Positions 1 to 7,981 of a stretch of 64,000 nt of DNA are shown piece by piece. Under the pieces are notes generated by a model. That model saw nothing but the letters and a program-made list of their open reading frames with translations. It had not been told where the DNA came from and searched no databases. This DNA is from CAYOEJ01 sp964403015 (GTDB taxonomy: Bacteria > Actinomycetota > Actinomycetes > Actinomycetales > Actinomycetaceae), in the NCBI GenBank assembly GCA_964403015.1, contig CAYOEJ010000004.1:11118-75117 (forward strand), written 5' to 3'. Numbering within the stretch: the stretch's first letter is position 1; every line of letters begins with the position of its first letter. A program made the translations under genes and the position numbers.

Positions 1-346
1 CGCGAACTGACTCGGCAACGCGACGCGGCTCGTCCGTGTCGTAGTCGGTGGGCTTTCCGGTCTTGATGAAGCAGAAATCGCACCGGCGGGTACAGATGTC
101 GCCGCCAATGAGGAAGGAAGCCTCGCGGTCCTCCCAGCATTCGTAAATGTTGGGGCAGTTCGCTTCCTTACACACGGTGTGCAGGGAAGCTCCCTCGACG
201 CGATTGCGCATGTCCGTATATTCGTCGCCCACGGTTGCCGTGGTCTTAATCCACTCCGGTTTCTTCTCAATCGGAGTTTCCGCATTGCGTTCCTCGATGC
301 GCAGCAGTTTGCGGCTGTTGGGATTCACGCGTTCGGCGATCGTCAT
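1..346 (-). CDS. lipA: Lipoyl synthase LipA, C-terminus cut off by the window edge
   Basis: Radical-SAM enzyme that inserts two sulfurs into protein-bound octanoyl groups to make lipoyl cofactor. About 115 N-terminal codons are visible. They carry the auxiliary-cluster cysteines (C59, C64, C70) and the radical-SAM motif CTRRCDFC (C85, C89, C92), which together identify LipA. The ATG overlaps the lipB stop by four bases (ATGA), so lipB-lipA is one translationally coupled unit and LipA acts directly on the LipB product. The rest of the gene lies outside the window. Confidence 0.95.
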   Translation of the reverse strand, partial: MTIAERVNPNSRKLLRIEERNAETPIEKKPEWIKTTATVGDEYTDMRNRVEGASLHTVCKEANCPNIYECWEDREASFLIGGDICTRRCDFCFIKTGKPTDYDTDEPRRVAESVR

Positions 347-1146
347 TTGATCTTCTCCTCATCGATCTGATCGGTAGCGACCGGAGTTGCCGGCTTCGTC
401 CATGCTACCCCTGTATTCATTGGAAGATTAATGGTGGCCCGTTGCTGGTGGGCTTCGGCTAGCAGAGCGTTCGGGTCGATGCCGGTTTCCAGCTGTTCAC
501 CGGTGCGCAGCTGAAATTGCGCGTACGCGCCTACGAGGCGGGGGATCAGTACCTCGGCAACGTCGCTGAGCGTTGCCGTGACGCCCAATTGGGCAAGTGA
601 GACCACACCGGCGTCGTTAATTCCGCACGGGACTACGCGATTGAATCGGTCAATATCGGTGGTCACGTTCAGGGCAAGTCCGTGCATGGTGGCGTCGTCG
701 GCAAACTTAATTCCGATCGCACATAGCTTCGCGTCGACGCCGTCTGGCGAGTTCTTCGCGGGTATCCAGACTCCAGAACGACCTTCAACTTGGATGGTGT
801 CGACGCCGAACGCGCGCATTGCGTCGATGACCGCGAGTTCCGTATGTCTAACGAAAGCTACAACGTCCTTGGGAGGGCGCACCTTGATGATCGGGTAGAT
901 CACGAGTTGGCCCGGGCCGTGGTAGGTCACCGAACCTCCGCGGTCCATGCGGATGACGGGGACGCCGTCGTCGGGAATATCTTCGGGTTGTGTGCGCCTG
1001 CCGGCCGTATAGGTATGGTCGGCCTCCCAGACGATGAGGGAGTCGGGGGAGCGGAGCGCTGCGACGTCGTCGTGAAGGCGCCGCTGAAGCGCGTCTACGT
1101 CCATGTAGTCCAGTGGCCCGGAGCCGAGCAAGTTTACAATCTGCAC
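343..1146 (-). CDS. lipB: Octanoyltransferase LipB
   Basis: Transfers octanoate from acyl carrier protein to the lipoyl domains of 2-oxoacid dehydrogenases and the glycine cleavage H protein. The 267-residue protein has the family signature DRGGSVTYHGPGQ (residues 68-80), the catalytic lysine K140 in AKLCAIGIK and the catalytic cysteine C174 in VPCGI. The start is a GTG. The C-terminal 40 or so residues run past the usual end of the family and look unstructured. It is the first gene of lipB-lipA. Confidence 0.95.
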   Translation of the reverse strand: MQIVNLLGSGPLDYMDVDALQRRLHDDVAALRSPDSLIVWEADHTYTAGRRTQPEDIPDDGVPVIRMDRGGSVTYHGPGQLVIYPIIKVRPPKDVVAFVRHTELAVIDAMRAFGVDTIQVEGRSGVWIPAKNSPDGVDAKLCAIGIKFADDATMHGLALNVTTDIDRFNRVVPCGINDAGVVSLAQLGVTATLSDVAEVLIPRLVGAYAQFQLRTGEQLETGIDPNALLAEAHQQRATINLPMNTGVAWTKPATPVATDQIDEEKIK

Positions 1147-1495
1147 GCTTCAACCCTAATTCCACGGCTTTCGCGATTCGACTTGGGAACTGTGAGGCTT
1201 CTTCCACAGATGTGAATATATATACATCCAAATGTAACGTTTCCTTCGTGGCCATTGCGGGTTCACCGCGAGTTAGTCGGTGAAAGTCCCATTTGGCTCC
1301 AACGTTCATAAAACTAGGGATTGGCTACAACCGAGGGCACTTCGTCACACCGATTGGTCAAAGCCGCTCTGGGCAAGGCTAGAATGTGACTCATAACTTT
1401 GGTTCGGTATAGACTTCCGAACCAGAAGACCAAGCACTCGGCGTTCGAGCGTCCCCCGCGAGGCGGAGAACGCCGCCCAAGAAAGAAAGCCTCGC
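1147..1495. other. Non-coding divergent interval between lipB and the peptide-transport operon
   Basis: These 349 bases hold no convincing gene. They must carry the lipB promoter (minus) and the importer promoter (plus). TAGAAT at 1380-1385 resembles a -10 box but has no well-spaced -35. Two inverted repeats are visible: 1401-1423 (listed separately) and an 8-bp stem pairing 1439-1446 with 1468-1475 close to the start of the first permease. Confidence 0.6.
1401..1423. promoter_or_regulatory. Perfect 7-bp inverted repeat upstream of the peptide importer
   Basis: GGTTCGG (1401-1407) and CCGAACC (1417-1423) flank the 9-bp spacer TATAGACTT. The repeat lies about 70 bp before the first permease start. 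It could be an operator or an mRNA hairpin. The arms are certain; the function is inference. Confidence 0.45.
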
Positions 1496-2506
1496 ATGTT
1501 TAAGTTCCTTTTACGGCGGATGTTGAACTATGGCGTCTTGCTCCTTGTAGCAATCACCATCGCCTACATTCTGGCCGGTACTCAGCTTGACCCTCGTTCC
1601 ATGCTCATTGAGAACGAGCTAACCAAGATGTCCAACGTGTCCTACGAGGACGTTGTGCGCACTGTTGACCAGCGCCTGAATCAGTGGAATATCAACCCAA
1701 CTGTGCCGGTGTTGGAACGATACGTCGAGTGGCTCCAGATGGTTCTTGGAAGCTGGGATTGGGGATATTCCCCTCTCGGCCAGAGCGTTAACGACGAAAT
1801 CGGCCGTAGAGTGATCCAATCGCTGCAGCTCGTATTCCTCGGCTTCTTCATTGGCATCGTCGGTGGCGTGGCCATCGGCGCTTGGGCTGCTGTTCACCAG
1901 TACTCCATCCCGGATCGCATCATCACCATCATTGCGATGATCCTGATCTCCACGCCCACGATGGTTATCGCCGTCTTCCTGCAGATTGGTGCAACCTGGT
2001 TTAACCAGAAGACCGGCACGCAGTTCTTTGAGTTTATTGGCCCCACAGCGGCGGTGCCTCCTACCGAGTTCTGGCCCGCCATGGTGGACCGACTCCAGCA
2101 CCTGTTGCTTCCAACGATCACAATGTCGCTGGGCAGCTTGGCGACCTACTCCCGTTACCAGCGCAACCTCATGCTAGACACGCTGGGTGCGGATTACGTA
2201 CGTACCGCTCGCGCAAAGGGCCTCCGTTTCGGAACGGCTGTTCGCAAGCACGCCCTGCGTACCTCCCTCATTCCGATTGCAACATACTTCGCATTCGGTA
2301 TTACGGGATTGGTCCTTGGCGCAGCCATTACCGAGCAGGTGTTCGGATGGCAAGGTATGGGTATCTACGGTGTTAGAACAATTCAAGGCCAGGACATCAA
2401 CGGCACGGTTGCAGTGGTCGCATTCTCCGGCGTTGCAACGTTGACAGGTGCGTTCCTGTCTGACGTGATTATCGCCGCCGTCGATCCGCGAGTGAGGGTT
2501 GGTTAA
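1496..2506 (+). CDS. Peptide/nickel-type ABC importer, permease 1 (DppB/OppB family)
   Basis: One of two inner-membrane permeases of an oligopeptide-type importer. The 336 residues have an N-terminal transmembrane helix, a long external loop (about 30-130) and several more helices. The cytoplasmic EAA-type loop reads DYVRTARAKGL, the coupling motif of this family. The TAA stop shares its last base with the next start (TAATG), so the two permeases are translated together. The substrate is probably short peptides; this cannot be settled from the permease. Confidence 0.92.
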   Translation: MFKFLLRRMLNYGVLLLVAITIAYILAGTQLDPRSMLIENELTKMSNVSYEDVVRTVDQRLNQWNINPTVPVLERYVEWLQMVLGSWDWGYSPLGQSVNDEIGRRVIQSLQLVFLGFFIGIVGGVAIGAWAAVHQYSIPDRIITIIAMILISTPTMVIAVFLQIGATWFNQKTGTQFFEFIGPTAAVPPTEFWPAMVDRLQHLLLPTITMSLGSLATYSRYQRNLMLDTLGADYVRTARAKGLRFGTAVRKHALRTSLIPIATYFAFGITGLVLGAAITEQVFGWQGMGIYGVRTIQGQDINGTVAVVAFSGVATLTGAFLSDVIIAAVDPRVRVG

Positions 2507-3465
2507 TGAATACGTATTCAACCATGGTGACTGCCGAAGAATTTGAGGCAGTACACAAGGAACTCGATCGCCAAGCCGAAGAGCGCGCAAAGTCGACCAA
2601 GCGCCTCTCGCGAAACCAACTTGTTGCGCGCCGGTTCTGGCGTAACAAGACCGCCGTCGTCGGCGTGATTGGTCTCGCTCTTATTATTCTTATCGCGCTG
2701 TTTGGCAAGTACCTCACGGAGTGGGATTACCTCACCCGCGATCGCGGCCACTACCTGGAGCCACCGGACGATGCGCACATCTTCGGAACGAACAAGCAGG
2801 GCCGTGACATGTTCGCCATGACCCTCGAGGGTCTGCGCAAGTCACTCGTCATCGGTTTCTCCGTCGCCTTCATTCAGACCGCTTGGGCAGCACTGTTTGG
2901 ATCGGCCGCAGCTTACTTTGGCGGCTGGGTTGACCGCGTAGCGACGTGGGTCATCGACCTCATGCTCGTCATTCCTTCGTTCCTCATCATCGCAATCATT
3001 GCGCAGCGTTTCGGTGAGGGTGGATCTTCGACCGTCATCTTCATTCTCTTGCTCGCTGGCTTTGGATGGATGCTCACGGCTCGAGTCGTGCGCTCGCTGA
3101 CCCTGTCGGTGAAGAGTCTTGATTACGTCACCGCGGCAAAGTACATGTCCGTGCCGTCTTACGTGATCATTACCCGCCACATTATTCCTAATATTTCCTC
3201 GCTCCTGATTATCGACTTCACCCTCGGTGTGGCCACCGCGGTTCTCGCAGAGACCTCGCTGTCCTACTTCGGTTTCGGTATTAAGGACCCAGAAGTTTCG
3301 CTCGGTTCGCTGATTGGTGCAGGCCAGTCGTCGGCGCTTACCCACTCGTGGATCTTCATCTACCCGGCAATCGCGCTCGTGCTCATGCTGGTCTCGGTGA
3401 ACTTCATTGGTGATGGTTTGCGTGACGCGCTTGACCCGTCATCGAAGTCCGGAGGCAAGGCATGA
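2506..3465 (+). CDS. Peptide/nickel-type ABC importer, permease 2 (DppC/OppC family)
   Basis: Partner of the upstream permease, 319 residues. It has the OppC_N-type cytoplasmic N-terminus rich in charged residues, then a helix at about residues 48-67 and a BPD_transp_1 core. The EAA loop is DYVTAAKYMSVPSYVIITRH. The start overlaps the previous stop by one base and the end overlaps the ATPase gene by four (ATGA), a classic fixed-ratio operon arrangement. Confidence 0.92.
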   Translation: MNTYSTMVTAEEFEAVHKELDRQAEERAKSTKRLSRNQLVARRFWRNKTAVVGVIGLALIILIALFGKYLTEWDYLTRDRGHYLEPPDDAHIFGTNKQGRDMFAMTLEGLRKSLVIGFSVAFIQTAWAALFGSAAAYFGGWVDRVATWVIDLMLVIPSFLIIAIIAQRFGEGGSSTVIFILLLAGFGWMLTARVVRSLTLSVKSLDYVTAAKYMSVPSYVIITRHIIPNISSLLIIDFTLGVATAVLAETSLSYFGFGIKDPEVSLGSLIGAGQSSALTHSWIFIYPAIALVLMLVSVNFIGDGLRDALDPSSKSGGKA

Positions 3466-5594
3466 GCAAGAAGAACAAAGAACATTTCGACAACGCCGAT
3501 CTACCCACAGCTCTTGAAGGGGTGCCGGTTGTCGAGGTCAAGGATCTGAGCGTCCGATTCCCATCGGAAGATGGCGTGGTCCACGCTGTGCGAGGAGTCA
3601 ACCTCACCGTCAATTCCGGTGAAGTGCTCGGCATCGTGGGCGAGTCCGGTTCAGGTAAGTCTGTGACCTCGATGTCCATCATGGGACTCCTCGATCCATC
3701 AGCAAAGCTCGACGGATCCGTGAAGCTTCACGGCATTGAGATCCTAGGACGTTCCGATCAGTACATGTCTAAGATCCGCGGCAAAACCATCGGCATGGTT
3801 TTCCAGGATCCGCTCTCCGCTCTTACGCCCGTGTACACGATTGGCGACCAGATCGTCGAGGCGCTACAGGCACATCAGCCGGACCTGTCTGATGTTGATG
3901 CTGTTAAGCGAGCCATGGAGCTCCTTACCGTCGTCGGCATTCCCAACCCGGAAATCCGCATCAAGTCCTTCCCGCACGAGTTCTCGGGTGGTATGCGTCA
4001 GCGTGCGATGATCGCCATGGCAATCGCCAACCATCCAGACCTGATCATCGCCGACGAACCGACCACGGCTCTCGACGTGACCATCCAGGCTCAGATTCTT
4101 GACGTGCTTCGCCGTGCCCAGAAGGAAACCGGCGCTGCCGTCATCATGATTACCCACGACCTCGGTGTCGTTGCTGGTCTAGCTGATCGCGTGGCCGTTA
4201 TGTACGCGGGTCGTGTGGTTGAAACCGGAACGGTAGATGAGATCTTCTACCACTCGGCAATGCCCTACACAATTGGTCTTCTAGGTTCTCTTCCGCGACT
4301 CGATTCGCGCAAGGAAACCCAGCTCGCCGCCGTCGAGGGCAATCCTCCGTCGATGCTCATCGAGCCAACGGGCTGCCCGTTCGCCGCACGCTGTCCAGTT
4401 GCGCAGCCTGCATGTCTTGACGGCGAGCCGGGGCTCCTCCCGGTAAAGTCGGATAACCCTGCCGCGCCGCATCTGGCAGCGTGCATCCGTGGTCCGGAAA
4501 TTCGCGCTGAGACGCGCAAGTACTCCGATATTTACCCGCTCCCTCCGGCGGTCACGCCACCGTTCACCGGGCTTCCCCGCAATGAACGTGAACTGATTTT
4601 GGACGTGGACGATCTTAAGCGCCACTTCCCGCTGATGAAGGGCTCGGTCTTCCGTCGTCGAGTAGGAACTGTTCACGCGGTAGACGGCATTTCATTTGAT
4701 ATTCGCACCGGCGAGACCCTTGGTCTCGTGGGCGAGTCTGGCTCCGGCAAGACCACGACGCTTCTCCAAGTTCTCGACCTTATTAAGCCGCAGGACGGAA
4801 CTATCGTCGTCATGGGTGAGAACACGCAGGATATGAACTCGCGTGACCGCAAGCGAGTCCGCAAGGATCTTCAGGTCGTGTTCCAGGATCCGATGGCATC
4901 GCTCGATCCACGTCTACCGGTCTATGACATCATCGCGGAGCCGCTCAAGCACAACGGCTGGAAGAAGGCCGACATTGAGCCGCGCGTCAAGGAACTGATG
5001 AAGATGGTGGGTCTCGAACCTGCCCACGTCAACCGCTACCCGCGCAACTTCTCCGGCGGCCAGCGCCAGCGTATCGGCATTGCGCGTGCGCTCGCGCTCG
5101 AGCCGAAGCTACTCATCTTGGACGAGCCGGTATCGGCGCTCGATGTTTCGATTCAGGCAGGCGTCATTAACCTGCTCGATGAACTTCGTTCGAAGCTCCA
5201 GCTCTCCTATCTCTTCGTCGCCCACGACCTTTCCGTCATCCGCCACATCGCGGATCGCGTGGCCGTGATGTACCTCGGCAAAATTGTCGAAATCGGCGAT
5301 GTTGACTCAGTATTCGAGAGGCCCCAGCACCCATACACCCAGGCTCTGCTGTCGGCGATCCCGATTCCGGATCCGGAGAAGGAACGCAACCGCAATCGCA
5401 TCCTTCTCAAGGGCGATCTGCCCTCGCCGGCGAACCCGCCGACGGGCTGTCGCTTCGTCACCCGCTGCCCGGTATATGAGACGCTTTCTGATTCTGAGAA
5501 GGCAGTCTGCGAGGCAGAACATCCGGCGTTCACCACGCTCGCCGAGGATCACGATGTAGCTTGCTACTATCCGCGTCCTCTCAAGCTTTTCTAG
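3462..5594 (+). CDS. Fused double ATPase of the peptide importer (DppD-DppF in one chain)
   Basis: Both ATP-binding subunits lie in a single 710-residue protein. The first half has Walker A GESGSGKS (60-67), signature FSGGMRQR (about 173) and Walker B LIIADEP. The second has Walker A GESGSGKT (about 424), signature FSGGQRQR (about 529) and Walker B LLILDEP. Each half ends in the cysteine-containing oligopeptide/dipeptide C-terminal domain (GCPFAARCPV and GCRFVTRCPV). All catalytic motifs are intact in both halves. It overlaps permease 2 by four bases. Confidence 0.95.
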   Translation: MSKKNKEHFDNADLPTALEGVPVVEVKDLSVRFPSEDGVVHAVRGVNLTVNSGEVLGIVGESGSGKSVTSMSIMGLLDPSAKLDGSVKLHGIEILGRSDQYMSKIRGKTIGMVFQDPLSALTPVYTIGDQIVEALQAHQPDLSDVDAVKRAMELLTVVGIPNPEIRIKSFPHEFSGGMRQRAMIAMAIANHPDLIIADEPTTALDVTIQAQILDVLRRAQKETGAAVIMITHDLGVVAGLADRVAVMYAGRVVETGTVDEIFYHSAMPYTIGLLGSLPRLDSRKETQLAAVEGNPPSMLIEPTGCPFAARCPVAQPACLDGEPGLLPVKSDNPAAPHLAACIRGPEIRAETRKYSDIYPLPPAVTPPFTGLPRNERELILDVDDLKRHFPLMKGSVFRRRVGTVHAVDGISFDIRTGETLGLVGESGSGKTTTLLQVLDLIKPQDGTIVVMGENTQDMNSRDRKRVRKDLQVVFQDPMASLDPRLPVYDIIAEPLKHNGWKKADIEPRVKELMKMVGLEPAHVNRYPRNFSGGQRQRIGIARALALEPKLLILDEPVSALDVSIQAGVINLLDELRSKLQLSYLFVAHDLSVIRHIADRVAVMYLGKIVEIGDVDSVFERPQHPYTQALLSAIPIPDPEKERNRNRILLKGDLPSPANPPTGCRFVTRCPVYETLSDSEKAVCEAEHPAFTTLAEDHDVACYYPRPLKLF

Positions 5595-5630
5595 TAATGG
5601 CTCGAGCGTCAAAAGTCCAGATTTAGGGGA

Positions 5631-5661
5631 TCGACGGTGAGAAATTCGCTCCCACCGTCGA
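5631..5661 (+). terminator. Stem-loop between ATPase and binding-protein genes
   Basis: A 9-bp perfect stem (TCGACGGTG, 5631-5639, with 5653-5661) has a 13-base loop and no long T-run after it. It lies 36 bases past the ATPase stop. It may be a weak terminator or 3'-end stabiliser that separates expression of the transporter core from the binding protein. Confidence 0.5.
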
Positions 5662-5672
5662 GCTTTGGACCA

Positions 5673-5696
5673 TATCGAAAAGATAACTATTCGATA
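5673..5696. promoter_or_regulatory. Inverted repeat upstream of the peptide-binding protein gene
   Basis: TATCGAA (5673-5679) and TTCGATA (5690-5696) are perfect 7-bp arms around a 10-bp spacer. They sit about 106 bp before the binding-protein start in an A+T-rich stretch that probably contains its own promoter. This is an operator candidate; no regulator is identified. Confidence 0.4.
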
Positions 5697-5801
5697 ACTT
5701 TCGTGTCTCAAGTTTAGAGATCCTTAAGTTCTGGTTTAACCTAATTGGCAACTACTCCACCGATTAACGTGTGGGAGTTTCGTCCTAGAGGAGGACTATC
5801 A

Positions 5802-7645
5802 ATGCGAATCAAGAAAGCAAGCCTCGCACTTGTAGCTGCGAGCGCACTCGTTCTGAGCGCGTGCTCGAGCGCTGATGACGCCGACAACAACGGCGACGGC
5901 ACCAACGGAACCGCAACCACGACTGACGGCGACGGTGACGGCGGCTCAGAGCTACCGGGCTCCGATTACAACAAGGTCGAACCGGCTGAACTGACGCAGG
6001 GCGGCAATGTCACATTCGGCATTAGCCAGGCCCCAGTGAACTGGAACGGCATGCACGTAGACGGCAACACCGTCGACACCAATGACATTCTTGGCTTCAT
6101 GTCGCCAATCAACTGGATCTTCGACGAGACCGGTGCATGGGAGCCCAACCCCAACTTCGTTGAGTCCTACGANNNNNNNNNNNNNNNNNNNNNNNNNNNN
6201 NNNNNNNNNNNNNNNNNNNNNNNNNNNNNNNNNNNNNNNNNNNNNNNNNNNNNNNNNNNNNNNNNNNNNNNNCCACGGAAGGCGAAGGTTCGGAAGAGCC
6301 AGCTATGACCGTGACCCTCAAGCTCAATCCTGAGGCAAAGTGGAACGACGGCACGCCGATTACGGTTGCCGACTACCAGGCAACCTGGGATGCATGTAAC
6401 GATCCCAACGGTGAGTTCCAGTGTGCGTCCACCGACGGCTGGACCGCCATTGACTCCGTCGAGCAGGGCGCCGATGAGTTCGAGGTAGTTGCGAACTTCA
6501 ACATCGCTTACCCGGACTGGTCAGCAAACCTTTCCACCGTTCAGCATGCTGGCGGCATGTCTGATCCGGAGACCTTCAACACCGGTTGGCTTAACTCTGA
6601 CGACGTACACGGCTGGCTGACCGGTCCGTACAAGATTGAGAACGCTTCCGAGCGCACCATCACACTTTCTCCAAACGAGAACTGGTGGGGCGACGAGCCG
6701 AAGCTTGACACCGTAACCTTCTCGGTTCTCGAGGCTGAGGCTATGGCTCAGGCATTCGCTAACTCCGAGATCGACGTCATCGACATGATCGTTGACGCTC
6801 CGACCTACGAGCTCGTGCAGAACCGCCAGGATGGCGTCGTCAAGATGTCCTCCTCCGTCCAGTGGCGTCACTTCACCTTCAACTCGCGCGCAGACAACGT
6901 CGCTGATGTAGAGGTCCGCCGTGCGATCCAGAAGGGCGTAGACACCGCAGACATCGCTGCCTCCGACCTTGCAGGTATGCCTTACGCTGACATCGACGTG
7001 AAGCTGGGTAACCACTTCTTCATGCCGAATCAGGAAGGCTACGAGGATCACTCGGTTGAGTACGACCCCGAGGGTGCGATGGCAGACCTCGAAGCACTCG
7101 GCTACGAGATGAACGACTCCACCGGCTACTACGAGAAGGACGGCGAGACCCTCGGCTTCACCTACCTCCGTATTACCGCAGTCCCTACATCTGAGAACGA
7201 GGGCGCAATGCTCCAGGATCAGATGGAGCAGATCGGCGTAGAGGTTAAGTTCCAGGACACCCCGTCCGCTGACTTCTTCGGCTACGTCATCGGTGGCGAG
7301 TTCGAAGTTACCTCATTCGCTTGGAACGGTACCCCGTACCCGATGGCTAACGTAGGCCAGATCTACGGCAAGCCGTTCAACGATGAGGGAACTCTCGTCA
7401 ACTCGAACTTCACAGGCCTTGAGGTCCCGGAGATCGACGAGTACGTGACCCGCATCGCTGCCGAGACCGATCACGAAGAGCGCGTGAAGCTCACCAACGA
7501 AGTTGACCAGATCATCTGGGACAACGTCATGGTCCTTCCGATCTACTACCGTGCAACCCTCACCGCAGTCCCGGAGAACCTCGCCAACTTCGGCGCAACG
7601 GCCTTCGAGACCTTCCTTCCTGAGCACATCGGTTACACCGAGTGA
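5802..7645 (+). CDS. Peptide ABC importer substrate-binding lipoprotein (SBP_bac_5 family), interrupted by an assembly gap
   Basis: Extracytoplasmic solute receptor for the importer just upstream. The start chosen at 5802 has a strong ribosome site (GAGGAGGA) and gives a lipoprotein signal with lipobox LSAC (Cys21). An acidic Asp/Asn/Gly/Thr linker follows, then the family-5 fold with AKWNDGTPIT soon after the gap. The 100 N at 6173-6272 stand for unknown sequence: the two coding parts are in different frames if the N are counted literally. The gene is therefore probably intact, with missing length congruent to 2 modulo 3. The ligand is unknown. Confidence 0.9.
6173..6272. other. Assembly gap of 100 N
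   Basis: Exactly 100 N, the conventional placeholder for unknown length, inside the peptide-binding protein gene. The flanks share no obvious common sequence, unlike the second gap. Alignment with the family suggests only a short stretch is missing, because the conserved TLKLNPEAKW segment follows almost at once. Confidence 0.95.
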
Positions 7646-7693
7646 TCGCCTAGCAATAGCTAGTTAGGAAACGGTGCGATAGCACTAAACATC

Positions 7694-7729
7694 AGGAGCC
7701 CGGCTTGTGAGAACAGGCCGGGCTCCTTT
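7694..7729 (+). terminator. Rho-independent-type terminator after the peptide importer operon
   Basis: Perfect 11-bp G+C-rich stem (AGGAGCCCGGC, 7694-7704, pairing with 7717-7727) with a 12-base loop and a short T-tract. It lies 48 bases beyond the binding-protein stop and ends the operon. Confidence 0.85.
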
Positions 7730-7981
7730 GTGCCTTGGTGTGGGAAGTATGTTTTGCCTATGGGGCGGATCGCTAAGGGTTTTGCTGACCAAAGTCCGGG
7801 TGCTAAGGTTGTGGACATGTCACATTTGCATTTTCGTTGATTGGTGCGCGTTCGCGCGCTAATCACTAGGTCATAAGACTCCGTCGAGAATCTCCGGGGT
7901 AAAGAAGCTCGTTGTTGAGCAGGTGCCCGGCCGATTGGCTGAACCGAATCGACGAGCGCCTAAGTGTCAAAGGATGACATC
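7730..7981. other. Non-coding interval before the ABC exporter pair
   Basis: About 250 bases with no supported gene. It contains an imperfect hairpin around 7838-7865 (GCGCG TTCG CGCGC core) and must carry the exporter promoter, but I see no well-spaced -35/-10 pair. Confidence 0.5.

Noticed and set aside
848..1309. A long minus-strand frame overlapping the start of lipB
   Set aside because: Its second half is lipB in another frame with Arg/Ala-rich shadow composition; no ribosome site or family match.
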